Assembly: GCA_038106185.1 (NCBI GenBank)
Contig: JAYODE010000007.1
Location: forward strand, 39,806 to 103,805
DNA from: UBA4582 sp038106185
Lineage (GTDB): Bacteria > Pseudomonadota > Gammaproteobacteria > Pseudomonadales > Azotimanducaceae
DNA: 64,000 nt
Direction: 5' to 3'
The stretch's first letter is position 1; every line of letters begins with the position of its first letter. Of this stretch, positions 17,505-25,504 are shown one piece after another. Position numbers and translations under genes: made by a program. Below the pieces are notes generated by a model. It had not been told where the DNA came from. It searched no databases and saw only the letters and a list, made by a program, of their open reading frames with translations.

Positions 17505-19001
17505 ATGGAAAAGTTGGGTGCGGCTGATGCCGCCTTCTTGTACTCTGAGACCGACTCTATGTTGAATCACATTGCCTCGATTCAAAAACTGAGTTTGCCC
17601 GATGGCACAGACATTCCGACTTTTATCGATGAGCTTAAAGCGCTCTTGATGACCCGCTTGCACCTGATTCCTTACCTGACTCGAAAGCTACAAGAGGTTC
17701 CGGGACAGCTTGATCACCCTTTCTGGGTTCGAGACGCCGGCTTTAATATCCATCACCATGTAACCGCCGTGGCCCTGCCAGCACCTGGCACCTTTGCCCA
17801 GTTCGAGGCAAAAATTGCTGAATTGCACGCTGAGCCGATGGATCGCAACCGACCTCTGTGGGCGATCAAAGTCATCACCGGTTTTGAGGATGGCACGATT
17901 GCTTACTACAACCAGGTGCATCACGCTTGCCTGGATGGCATTTCTGGACAAACCGCCATCACAAGTATGATGGATACCACGCCAGTGCCCAGACAAGAAG
18001 CCGTACCCGATGCGTTTTTTGACCAGCCTACTTCTGTGAACCTTGGTGAGACGCTTCTTAGGTCCTTTGAAAATCTGCTCAAATATCAGCTCGATAGCGC
18101 TACTCGCAGCCTTGGCATAGCAGATTCCATGATTCGAGTCGCTCAGCGGGCCGCCGACCCTTCAAAGCAGTTCGGCGCCTTAGGTGAAATCGCACCTCGA
18201 ACGCCCTTCAATCGAGCCATTAGCGCTAAACGCAGTTACGCCGCTGGTGAGTACTCACTTAATGACATCAAGGCGATCGGTAAAAACCTCGACTGCAAGA
18301 TCAACGACGTGTTCATGAGTCTTGTTGCCGGTGGCTTACGACGCTACTTACTGCGCCAGGATGCCCTGCCCGTCACCAGCCTTATTGCCGGTTGTCCGGT
18401 ATCTCTGCGGCAGCCTGGAGACACGAGGCTCGGTAACCAGGTCACCATGATGAAGGTCAACCTGGCAACGGAATATGCCGACCCGAGAATTCGTCTGCTG
18501 GCGATCCGCGACTCTGCCAAGGTGGCAAAAGAGGTCACAGCCGATATGGCTGCAGGCTTTGACGCAGAAGTTGCTTTGCCCGGTCTGCCCGCAGCACTGC
18601 GTGCCACTAGCCAGCTTCTTGAAGCCTCTCGCGCCGGCGACTTCGCGCCAGTGGCTGTCAACCTGGTTATTTCCAACGTGCCCGGCCCCAAAGAGACGTT
18701 GTATTCCAATGGCGCTAAGGTACTGACACATTACCCCGTTTCGATTCCTGCACACGGCGCCGGGGTCAATATCACGGTACAGAGCTACGTGGATAGATTG
18801 TACTTCGCAATTACCGGCTGCGCTGAAGCCTTACCCGATGCAGACCGTTTACGGGACGACATGCAGGCAGCTTTTGTGGAGCTTAAGGAACTCGTTATTC
18901 CCTACAACATCTCGACACTGAAGCCCAAGCAGGCGGCAGAGCCGACTGCGAACGAGAATGCGCCTGAGAACACGATTGCGCCAATTACAAAGGTCGCTTA
19001 A
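17505..19001 (+). CDS. Wax ester synthase / diacylglycerol O-acyltransferase (WS/DGAT)
   Basis: Bifunctional acyltransferase that makes wax esters or triacylglycerol from acyl-CoA at the membrane or lipid-droplet surface. The 498-residue protein carries the catalytic HHxxxDG motif as HHACLDG (residues 139-145), the conserved PLW in NRPLWAIKVI, and the C-terminal ISNVPGP segment. Length is typical. It ends with a short acidic/Pro-rich tail after residue 470. AGGAG lies 9 bases before the ATG. The upstream promoter shares a half-site with the phasin promoters, suggesting joint control of storage lipids and PHA granules. Confidence 0.95.
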   Translation: MEKLGAADAAFLYSETDSMLNHIASIQKLSLPDGTDIPTFIDELKALLMTRLHLIPYLTRKLQEVPGQLDHPFWVRDAGFNIHHHVTAVALPAPGTFAQFEAKIAELHAEPMDRNRPLWAIKVITGFEDGTIAYYNQVHHACLDGISGQTAITSMMDTTPVPRQEAVPDAFFDQPTSVNLGETLLRSFENLLKYQLDSATRSLGIADSMIRVAQRAADPSKQFGALGEIAPRTPFNRAISAKRSYAAGEYSLNDIKAIGKNLDCKINDVFMSLVAGGLRRYLLRQDALPVTSLIAGCPVSLRQPGDTRLGNQVTMMKVNLATEYADPRIRLLAIRDSAKVAKEVTADMAAGFDAEVALPGLPAALRATSQLLEASRAGDFAPVAVNLVISNVPGPKETLYSNGAKVLTHYPVSIPAHGAGVNITVQSYVDRLYFAITGCAEALPDADRLRDDMQAAFVELKELVIPYNISTLKPKQAAEPTANENAPENTIAPITKVA

Positions 19002-19032
19002 AGGCTTCCACAAAAAAGTTTGCCAACGGGGG

Positions 19033-19075
19033 TTGAAATTGGTGCGTCGCAGCATATAATGTTGCAGCGCACCAA
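19033..19075 (+). promoter_or_regulatory. Phasin 1 promoter with 37-bp dyad operator (candidate PhaR site)
   Basis: TTGAAA (19033-19038) and TATAAT (19055-19060) are 16 bases apart. An inverted repeat straddles the -10 box: TTGGTGCG at 19039-19046 and CGCACCAA at 19068-19075, with inner TCGCA and TTGCA elements. A protein bound here would occlude RNA polymerase. The same arrangement with the same 37-base length occurs before phasin 2. The TGC-rich character fits reported PhaR sites; binding is inferred. Confidence 0.75.
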
Positions 19076-19102
19076 CCTATCCACTTTTCACGAGGAGTCA
19101 GC

Positions 19103-19525
19103 ATGAACATCATTGAGCGCCAGACAGAACTGGGTAAATCGCTGTATGACATTAACGTCAATGCGCTGAAAGAGTTTGCCGCATTGCAAAGAGAAAATAT
19201 CGAGCAGTATTTGGAAACCAATCGCGCTTTTGGCGAAAAATTGCCTGCCGTAAAAGACGTCAGTGGCTTCGTTGAGCTGCAGCGCGAGTACGGTGCCAGC
19301 TTGTGGTCAAACGTAAAACACTCGTTTGAAAATCAAAATGAGCTATTCAGAACCGCCATCGAAGAGACCCGAGAAGCGCTCAAGCAAGCATTCTCCACTG
19401 AGGCTGGCAGAGAAAAGCCCGTCACTAAAGCAGCCCCCAAAGCCAAGGCTAAACCCAAAGCCAAGACTAAGGCTAAAGCTAAAACCACTGCCAAGACGGT
19501 CGAAGCGACCCCTGCTAGCGTTTGA
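19103..19525 (+). CDS. Phasin family protein with Lys/Ala-rich tail
   Basis: Phasin (PHA granule surface protein), 140 residues. Residues 1-100 are a helical amphipathic phasin_2-type domain (QTELGKSLYDINVNALKEFA, VELQREYGASLWSNVK). Residues 105-135 are a run of Ala-Lys-Pro repeats (KAAPKAKAKPKAKTKAKAK) like histone H1 or the DNA-binding tail of PhaF-type phasins. That tail suggests that granules could be tied to the nucleoid. A GAGGAG site precedes the ATG. It is a paralogue of the downstream phasin, which lacks the tail. Confidence 0.9.
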   Translation: MNIIERQTELGKSLYDINVNALKEFAALQRENIEQYLETNRAFGEKLPAVKDVSGFVELQREYGASLWSNVKHSFENQNELFRTAIEETREALKQAFSTEAGREKPVTKAAPKAKAKPKAKTKAKAKTTAKTVEATPASV

Positions 19526-19592
19526 GCCGGTCTAAGGATCGGTTTGGCAAAGACCATTGACTAAAAACCAATGAACAATGGATAAAAAAAGT

Positions 19593-19635
19593 TTGATTTT
19601 GGTGCACTGCAATATATAATGTTGCGACGCACCAA
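19593..19635 (+). promoter_or_regulatory. Phasin 2 promoter with matching dyad operator
   Basis: TTGATT (19593-19598), a 16-base spacer and TATAAT (19615-19620). The inverted arms TTGGTGC (19599-19605) and GCACCAA (19629-19635) enclose the -10 box at exactly the same spacing as in the phasin 1 promoter. The outer-edge distance is 37 bases in both cases. It is a candidate PhaR operator. Confidence 0.75.
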
Positions 19636-19667
19636 ATTTGGTACACAATCATTCGGTCTCCATTATA

Positions 19668-19743
19668 GAAAACGATTAAAAGTACAGAAAACGATTAAAA
19701 GTACAGACAACCATTAAAAGCACAGACAACCATTAAATATCAC
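19668..19743 (+). repeat. Four tandem 19-bp repeats in the phasin 2 leader
   Basis: Four consecutive copies of a 19-base unit (GAAAACGATTAAAAGTACA and variants with ACAACC). The first two copies are identical and the last is degenerate. They lie between the promoter and the ribosome binding site of phasin 2, so they are transcribed. Origin by slippage is likely; a role is not evident. Confidence 0.85.
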
Positions 19744-19755
19744 CGAGGTATTCCC

Positions 19756-20064
19756 ATGAACATCATTCAAAAACAAGTCGATTTTGGTCGTAGCCTGTTT
19801 GAAATCAACCAAAATGCCATGCAAGAGATCGTGCGTACACAGCAGGAAAATCTGCAGAAATACTTTGAGCTGAACGCAAGCTTTGGCAAGCGTCTTCCAG
19901 AAGTTCGTGACGTCACTACCTTTGTGGAATTACAGCGTGAATACGGCGCTACCCTCTGGAGCAACATCAAGGAATCAACGCAATCACAAGCGGGTATTCT
20001 GAAATCTGCCGTTCAAGAAACTGGCGAAGCCGTACGCAAAGTGTTTACTGCTGAAGCGCAATAA
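19756..20064 (+). CDS. Phasin family protein
   Basis: A 102-residue phasin, closely related to the preceding one through the shared phasin domain (VDFGRSLFEINQNAMQEIV, FVELQREYGATLWSNIKES) but ending before any basic tail. It coats PHA granules. It has its own promoter and operator and a GAGG ribosome site. A strong terminator lies downstream at 20403-20435. Confidence 0.92.
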   Translation: MNIIQKQVDFGRSLFEINQNAMQEIVRTQQENLQKYFELNASFGKRLPEVRDVTTFVELQREYGATLWSNIKESTQSQAGILKSAVQETGEAVRKVFTAEAQ

Positions 20065-20125
20065 ATTAGGCGCCGGCCTCGCAAGCTATTGAGAGATTCA
20101 TCTTGCAAGCCGTATTTTTCAGCCA

Positions 20126-20340
20126 AGCTGTTTAGCTGATTAGCTTTTTATCGGATTAGCTTTTTATCGGATTAGCTTTTNNNNNNNNNNNNNNNNNNNN
20201 NNNNNNNNNNNNNNNNNNNNNNNNNNNNNNNNNNNNNNNNNNNNNNNNNNNNNNNNNNNNNNNNNNNNNNNNNNNNNNNNAGCTGTTTAGCTGATTAGCT
20301 TTTTATCGGATTAGCTTTTTATCGGATTAGCTTTTATCGG
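20126..20340. repeat. 16-bp tandem repeats interrupted by a 100-N gap
   Basis: Units of GATTAGCTTTTTATCG occur in tandem at 20138-20180 and again at 20293-20339. The 55 bases left of the N run (20126-20180) are identical to the 55 bases right of it (20281-20335). The N run (20181-20280) is therefore probably an artefact of assembly in a repeat, and the true copy number is unknown. Confidence 0.85.
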
Positions 20341-20402
20341 ATCAACACAGCAGAGCAGAGCGCTGAGCTCACGCAGTTCGGCCAAAACGGTTAGGTCAGC
20401 AA

Positions 20403-20435
20403 GAAAGAAGGGCGTTTACGCCCTTCTTTCGTTTT
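20403..20435 (+). terminator. Intrinsic terminator after the phasin genes
   Basis: A perfect 12-bp stem (GAAAGAAGGGCG and CGCCCTTCTTTC) with a TTTA loop, followed by GTTTT. It ends the phasin 2 transcript and separates it from the DUF6489 gene. Confidence 0.85.
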
Positions 20436-20477
20436 GCGCTAGGATAGAAGCCAGCAACCTTGCCTGAGGAATCCATT

Positions 20478-20744
20478 ATGAAGATTACAGTCGATATCGA
20501 TATCACGCCTGAAGAGCTGCGCCAATTCATTGGCCTGCCGAATGTCGAAAAGCTCCAAGAGCAAATTCTGCAGAATGCCCAGACCTATCTCAAGGAGTCT
20601 GGAAGTGGCCAATATGGAGAGCTGATCGCGACCGCGATGCAACCCATGATGGCTTATCAGCAGTGGATTCAGAAAATGATGGGTAAGGCGACAGACGATT
20701 CATCCGCTCCTCAAGCCAAAAAATCAGGCGATAATCATGCGTAA
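20478..20744 (+). CDS. Small DUF6489-like protein
   Basis: An 88-residue protein starting MKITVDIDITPEELRQFIGLP, probably DUF6489. That family of short, partly amphipathic proteins is often found beside PHA or SDR genes and has no known function. The middle (QTYLKESGSGQYGELIATAMQPMMAYQQWIQKMM) is helical and could bind a granule or membrane surface, which is inference. The ATG at 20478 follows TGAGGA; a TTG six codons upstream is less likely. It overlaps the next gene by 8 bases. Confidence 0.75.
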   Translation: MKITVDIDITPEELRQFIGLPNVEKLQEQILQNAQTYLKESGSGQYGELIATAMQPMMAYQQWIQKMMGKATDDSSAPQAKKSGDNHA

Positions 20745-21513
20745 GGGTACTGCACTGATCACCGGGGCCTCGTCGGGCATTGGCGAAGCCTTAGCCCGAG
20801 AGTTTGCCCGCCATGACTACGACCTGATCATTACTGCTCGTCGCGGTGACAGGCTAGAGGCCTTGGCCCAAGAGCTTAGCCAACAGGTGTCTGTCGATAT
20901 TGTTATCAGCGACTTGGCGACTGAAGGTGGGCCAGCCACCCTGATCGCGGCCGTAGCACGACTGGACAAGCACGTAGATATTCTTGTTAACAATGCGGGC
21001 GTCGCCCATAGCGGTAGCTTTCATACCAGTGACGCGGCTCACATTGACCAGCTCATCAGACTGAATATCACCGCCCTGGCCCGTCTCACTCAGCATTATA
21101 GCCAACCCATGGTCCAGCGTGGTGCCGGCAAAATTCTCAATGTGGCGTCCGTCGCCGCCTTTCAGCCAGTACCCTCAATGGCGGTTTACGCCGCGAGCAA
21201 GGCCTTTGTTTTATCCCTGACTGAGTCTCTTTCTGAGGAGCTTCGCGGCACCGGCGTGACAGCCACCGCTTTGTGCCCGGGCCTGACCCGAACTGAACTG
21301 GTCGAGGAATTAATGGCGCAAGACGTTCCACCGTTTTTATTGTCGAGTACCGAAACGGTTGCCCGTGAAGGTTACAACGCCTTGATGGGCAATGAGGTCA
21401 TCCGCATTCCAGGTGTCGCCAATCAAGCTGCTGTCACTTGGGCAAAGCATCAGCCACGCTGGCTGGTACGCGGCGTGGGTGGGCTGTTCGCACGCTTCAA
21501 GCCATCCCGCTAA
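20737..21513 (+). CDS. Short-chain dehydrogenase/reductase
   Basis: SDR of 258 residues. The cofactor loop is TGASSGIGEALAREF with Arg residues after strand 2 (ITARRGDR), favouring NADP(H). NNAGVAH is intact, and the catalytic Ser and YxxxK are in NVASVA and YAASKAF. It belongs to the DltE/YqjQ-like group. It is translationally coupled to the DUF6489 gene through an 8-base overlap. The substrate cannot be named. Confidence 0.92.
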   Translation: MRKGTALITGASSGIGEALAREFARHDYDLIITARRGDRLEALAQELSQQVSVDIVISDLATEGGPATLIAAVARLDKHVDILVNNAGVAHSGSFHTSDAAHIDQLIRLNITALARLTQHYSQPMVQRGAGKILNVASVAAFQPVPSMAVYAASKAFVLSLTESLSEELRGTGVTATALCPGLTRTELVEELMAQDVPPFLLSSTETVAREGYNALMGNEVIRIPGVANQAAVTWAKHQPRWLVRGVGGLFARFKPSR

Positions 21514-21533
21514 GCCAGGCTCTGTTCGCCAAC

Positions 21534-22379
21534 TTAACTCAAGGGTCTTAAGCGCACCCAACCGGGCTCCGCTGTCCTCTGAGATCCTGCCATCAAATCT
21601 GCTGGGTCCGCGGCAGAACTACCGTTCATTGGCACTCTGACATCAGGTAGGTCTGCCTCAGCCGCCGCTATCACTGCCGCTGTGGAACCGAACTGCGCCA
21701 AACATTCAATCATTCGCATGGTGGGAGGCATCAGACTAATTTCTTGACTCGCCGCTAAGGCTAAAATTTCTGCCGGCGCCATCCAACTGGAATGTACCAG
21801 CTCATGGTCATCATGCATGGGTTTTTGCCACGCCGGCATTCTGGCGACGAAGAATCGTGTATCAAATCGCCGTGGCGGCCCCAGGGGAGTGATCCAGCGC
21901 GCCACATAATGCATGGACGCTGCATCCAGGATCAGCGACTCTTGATTCAACACTTCAAGAAAATCAAGTTCGCCTGAATTCACGCCGTCCCTGTGCCGGT
22001 CAAACCGTTGGATCCTGTCGGCCGAATCAAGCTCCAGCACTGAATTGTCGGCTCGGTGCAAGCTGAGCAGGATTCCGGCCTCCTCAAAGGCCTCGCGAAT
22101 CGCGGCGACATAAAACGCGAGTCCACCACGGGCCAAACCTAACGTCTTACAAGCCTGAGCCTCGGAGCGATGAACACAGTAGTCGCTATACTTTTCAGCT
22201 GCGTCACCAACATCCACCGAACCGCCTGGAAAAACCCACATACCACCGGCAAACGCCGTGTTGACATTGCGCTTCATCATAAAGACTTGCAGGTCTGGTC
22301 GGTCATCGATTAACAGCACGGTCGCAGCTGAACGCACTGGCACGCTGGCGGGGTCAAAATCTGGCATCAAAGCTGGCAT
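21534..22379 (-). CDS. NUDIX hydrolase
   Basis: NUDIX-fold protein of about 281 residues from the ATG at 22379. The Nudix box is recognisable but spread: GGMWVFPGGSVDVGD precedes AAIREAFEEAGILL, which holds the REx2EE metal-binding core. Between the two lies an insertion typical of the NUDT7/NUDT19-like group, which acts on acyl-CoA or CoA. The frame is open upstream to a TTG at 22481, and ATG codons at 22439 and 22367 are alternatives. It follows gshB on the same strand, so it may belong to that transcript. Confidence 0.83.
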   Translation of the reverse strand: MPALMPDFDPASVPVRSAATVLLIDDRPDLQVFMMKRNVNTAFAGGMWVFPGGSVDVGDAAEKYSDYCVHRSEAQACKTLGLARGGLAFYVAAIREAFEEAGILLSLHRADNSVLELDSADRIQRFDRHRDGVNSGELDFLEVLNQESLILDAASMHYVARWITPLGPPRRFDTRFFVARMPAWQKPMHDDHELVHSSWMAPAEILALAASQEISLMPPTMRMIECLAQFGSTAAVIAAAEADLPDVRVPMNGSSAADPADLMAGSQRTAEPGWVRLRPLS

Positions 22380-22481
22380 GAATTCACTCGTTAGTCGGTA
22401 ATGTCTGAGTCTAGCAAAAGCTGGACGGGTTTGTTTCATTTCAACCACACGCGAGTACCGCAGGCGAGTGTAGGGGTTCAA

Positions 22482-23453
22482 TTAGCGGGAATGCGCTCGA
22501 TCCAGACATTCAAGAAGCCCATCCACGAGTTGTATCTCCAGTTTCACCTGCATAACGTCGTTGATCTGTCGAACCGCCGACGGACTTGTGACATTGATTT
22601 CAGTCAACCTGCCACCGATAAAGTCGAGACCGGCAAGCAGGACACCCTGAGCAAGCAACCATTGACCCACCTGGGTGCAGACCTCTCGTTCATGATTTGT
22701 CAGCTCGGTTGCCTCGCAACGAGCACCTTGATGAATGTTCGCAAGGTCACTGCCGGGCGCTGGAATTCTGTTGACCCAGCCCACTGGCTGTTGGCCCAGC
22801 AGGTACACACGCTTGTCTCCTGCGCTGACAGCGGGCAGGTATTCCTGAGCCAGCATATAACGTTGCCGCCCATCAGTGCCGCGCATAACATCGACTAGTT
22901 GTGACGCCAGGTCTGGATCAGCCCCATTAAAGAAGCGTATGCCGCGCCCCGAGCACTCATCCAGCGGTTTCACCACGATCCGTTGGTAGCGGCGGGCAAA
23001 GCTCAGCAAGCGATTCGGATTGAAAGTCACCAACGAATCTGGGCAGTAAGCTGGCCAGTGAAAGGTTGCCAGCTTCTCATTGATGTTACGCAATGCGCGC
23101 GGCGAGTTCACGCACACGACGCCAGGCGGCAAAAAATCGAGCAGGTAGGTCAGATGTAAGTAACTGTCATCAAACGGTGGATCCTTCCTGACCAATAACC
23201 CATCAAGCCGACTCAAGGGACCCGATTCTTCGGCACCCAATCTGAGTGGCGAAGTGGCCAGCACCTCTCGTAAGCCACCTTGCAACTCGCCATTGACCAG
23301 GTCGAGGTTCGCCGTTTCGAGCCAAAACACTCGATGACCGCGGCGCTGCAATTCGTCAATGCACAACAGCGACGTATCTGTCTCGAGATTTAGGGTTTGA
23401 TAGGGGTCCATCAAAAAACCCATTAGATACTGTGCTGGCTCCATCATCGGCAT
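22482..23453 (-). CDS. gshB: Glutathione synthase (ATP-grasp)
   Basis: ATP-dependent ligase joining gamma-glutamylcysteine and glycine. The 323-residue protein has the GshB N-terminal domain (DPYQTLNLETDTSLLCIDELQRRGH), the central ALRNINEKLATFHWP, and the ATP-grasp core (RIVVKPLDECSGRGIRFF, QEYLPAVSAGDKRVYLL). The terminal metal site NVTSPSAVRQIN is diagnostic. Several Met codons open the frame (23453, 23444, 23423); family alignment would allow the last. It lies 60 bases downstream of a DsbA-like gene on the same strand, suggesting a shared thiol-redox operon. No gshA is in the window. Confidence 0.88.
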   Translation of the reverse strand: MPMMEPAQYLMGFLMDPYQTLNLETDTSLLCIDELQRRGHRVFWLETANLDLVNGELQGGLREVLATSPLRLGAEESGPLSRLDGLLVRKDPPFDDSYLHLTYLLDFLPPGVVCVNSPRALRNINEKLATFHWPAYCPDSLVTFNPNRLLSFARRYQRIVVKPLDECSGRGIRFFNGADPDLASQLVDVMRGTDGRQRYMLAQEYLPAVSAGDKRVYLLGQQPVGWVNRIPAPGSDLANIHQGARCEATELTNHEREVCTQVGQWLLAQGVLLAGLDFIGGRLTEINVTSPSAVRQINDVMQVKLEIQLVDGLLECLDRAHSR

Positions 23454-23513
23454 CCGTTAGCGTAGAAACAGAAAGGCAGACACATTCTCATAGGTCCAAA
23501 TGGCTTAACTCGG

Positions 23514-24140
23514 TCATTTATTGTGCTCGAGGCCGCGAAGATGATTCACGAACCGCAATAACATTTCATAAGGCTGACAGCCAACCACGCACAAACCCCC
23601 GCTGACAAAGGTCGGCACACCGGTGATGCCCTCTGGCCGTGCCCTTTGCCAATCGGCGTCGACACGAGGAGCGAACTGGCGTTCCGTCAGGACAGCTGTG
23701 GCCTGCTCAACGTTAAGACCGGCAGCAGCGGCCAGGCTCAGCAACACCTCAACATCGCCAATATTCAAATTGTCAACGAAATAGGCCCGGTATAAGGCCG
23801 CATGAAGTCGACTACCGTTTGGCTGGGTGTCTGCCCAGCAAGCCAACTCCTGCGCCAGACGGGAATTAAACGTCCTCTCGCGATGGCCGTAGGGCAAACC
23901 CTGCTCTGCCGTCAACTGGATCATTCGCTGTTGAAAATCGGCGATTTGCGCCTCTCGGCCCTTGAACAAATCGCTCAACAGACGCCCTTCAGAAGGGGTT
24001 TCCGGGTGCAGTGGAAAGTAGACCCAGCGAATCTCCACATTTTCTTCTTTTTGCAGGCGTTCAATACTAACTGTACTGAGATAACACCAGGGTCAAACGA
24101 AGTCAGTGAAGACCTCAAGGACTATATTATTGTCGACCAT
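23514..24140 (-). CDS. DsbA/FrnE-like oxidoreductase, probable selenoprotein (UGA-encoded Sec16)
   Basis: Thioredoxin-fold thiol:disulfide oxidoreductase of the DsbA/FrnE group, 208 residues if the TGA at 24093-24095 is read through. From the ATG at 24140 the protein reads MVDNNIVLEVFTDFV, then TGA, then PWCYLSTVSIERL. It continues in frame into the DsbA helical and C-terminal parts (EIRWVYFPLHPETPSEG, GITGVPTFVSGGLCVVG with the cis-Pro as GVPTFV). The TGA falls exactly where the first Cys of the FrnE CPWC active site belongs. A hairpin with SECIS features follows (24056-24088). Ordinary calling would begin at the GTG at 24038 and lose the active site. No frameshift or other in-frame stop is seen. 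The alternative is a one-base nonsense mutation or sequencing error. It lies 60 bases upstream of gshB. Confidence 0.75.
24056..24088 (-). promoter_or_regulatory. Candidate bacterial SECIS element
   Basis: On the minus strand, four bases after the TGA, GGUGUU pairs with AACGCC (one G-U). Inside it, after an AUCU bulge, CAGUAC pairs with GUAUUG (one G-U), closing a five-base loop AGUUA. The loop starts 20 bases after the UGA and has G as its second base. This matches the published bacterial SECIS rules (loop about 16-37 bases from UGA, G in the first two loop positions). The UGA is followed by C, a context favourable to readthrough. Confidence 0.65.
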
Positions 24141-24300
24141 AGGTGTTCTACCGAGCGAGTGGGGAGTGATCGCAAGAATGCCGCCTTTGGAAGGCCAACG
24201 CAAGCCTGCTAAATCAACTCCGCAAAAGCTGGCGGCCAGCTATTGGTGGCCGCAGCAATCAGTGTTACTTTCAAGTTTCAATAATTAAGGATGAGAGCAC

Positions 24301-25308
24301 ATGAAACTAGATAGCGGACTCATGGGTAACCTGGCAGATGCGCCAGCCAGCGCAGCGAAATTAGAGGCCGCCGGCTATGACGGCGCGATTACCGCCGAGA
24401 TGGCCCATGACCCCTTTTTCCCCTTGCTGTTAGCAGCCCCGAGCACCGAAAGAATTGAACTTATCACTTCTATTGCCGTAGCCTTTTCAAGAACCCCAAT
24501 GCTGCTCGCCAATATAGGCCACGACCTGAACAGTTTGTCCAAGGGTAGATTTGTTATGGGTCTCGGCTCTCAGATTCAGCCTCACATCACCAAGCGTTTC
24601 AGCATGCCCTGGTCTGACCCTGCAAAGCGCATGCGCGAGTTTATTCTGGCGATGCGGGCTATCTGGAGCTGCTGGTACGAGGGTGAACCGTTAAATTTTC
24701 GCGGCGACTATTACACCCATAGTCTGATGACACCCATGTTCACACCGACCGACAACGCCTTTGGTGCGCCTAAGGTCATACTGGCTGCCGTCGGACCACT
24801 CATGACACAGGTCGCTGGCGAGGTGGCTGACGGCGTGATTCTGCATGCTTTTACCACAGAGAAATATCTGCGCGAGGTGACCTTGCCCGCGATAGAAAAG
24901 GGTCTGGCGGCCTCAGGCAGAAGTCGCGAGAATTTCCAGATATCCTATCCCGGCTTCGTCGTCACTGGTCGAACTGAAGAGGAGTTCAACGCCACCAAGA
25001 AGGCTGTCTGCAAGCAGATTGCCTTTTACGGATCAACACCGGCCTACAAACCGGTACTGGCAGTCCATGGTTGGGGCGACTTGCAGCTCGAGCTCAACCG
25101 CCTGTCAAAACAAGGTCAATGGGACACCATGGGCACCCTCATCAGCGACGAAATCCTCGACCAGTTTGCACTGGTTGGTGAAACTGATACGGCTGTTGCC
25201 CGCTTCAAACAGCGTTTCGGTGATGTCGTGGATCGCACTACCGCTAATTTCGCTGCCAGGGACGCCGAACATCAGCAGGAGATTATGCGCCAATTAAAGG
25301 CCAGCTGA
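24301..25308 (+). CDS. LLM-class flavin/F420-dependent oxidoreductase
   Basis: Luciferase-like (TIM-barrel) oxidoreductase of 335 residues. It shows the family landmarks GYDGAITAEMAHDPFFPLLLAA, LNSLSKGRFVMGLGSQIQPH and PKVILAAVGPLMTQVAGEVADGVILHAF. It resembles the F420-associated TIGR03617 subfamily. F420 use is uncertain outside actinobacteria and cannot be read from sequence; FMN is possible. It heads a group of catabolic genes (MFS, MaoC, CoA transferase). TAAGGATGAGAG precedes the ATG. Confidence 0.88.
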   Translation: MKLDSGLMGNLADAPASAAKLEAAGYDGAITAEMAHDPFFPLLLAAPSTERIELITSIAVAFSRTPMLLANIGHDLNSLSKGRFVMGLGSQIQPHITKRFSMPWSDPAKRMREFILAMRAIWSCWYEGEPLNFRGDYYTHSLMTPMFTPTDNAFGAPKVILAAVGPLMTQVAGEVADGVILHAFTTEKYLREVTLPAIEKGLAASGRSRENFQISYPGFVVTGRTEEEFNATKKAVCKQIAFYGSTPAYKPVLAVHGWGDLQLELNRLSKQGQWDTMGTLISDEILDQFALVGETDTAVARFKQRFGDVVDRTTANFAARDAEHQQEIMRQLKAS

Positions 25309-25354
25309 GCAGGCATGATTGCCAGGTCGCGCGCAAAAGAATTCATTGACGCAC

Positions 25355-25504
25355 GACCTGGCGCATGACCTGGCGCNNNNNNNNNNNNNNNNNNNNNNNN
25401 NNNNNNNNNNNNNNNNNNNNNNNNNNNNNNNNNNNNNNNNNNNNNNNNNNNNNNNNNNNNNNNNNNNNNNNNNNNNGACCTGGCGCATGACCTGGCGCCT
25501 GGCT
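25355..25504. other. 100-N scaffold gap flanked by the same 22-base sequence
   Basis: N run at 25377-25476. The 22 bases before it (25355-25376) equal the 22 bases after it (25477-25498), built from the 12-base unit GACCTGGCGCAT. This is probably an unmerged overlap in a short tandem repeat between the LLM oxidoreductase and the MFS gene. Reading frames that appear to cross it are artefacts. Confidence 0.85.
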
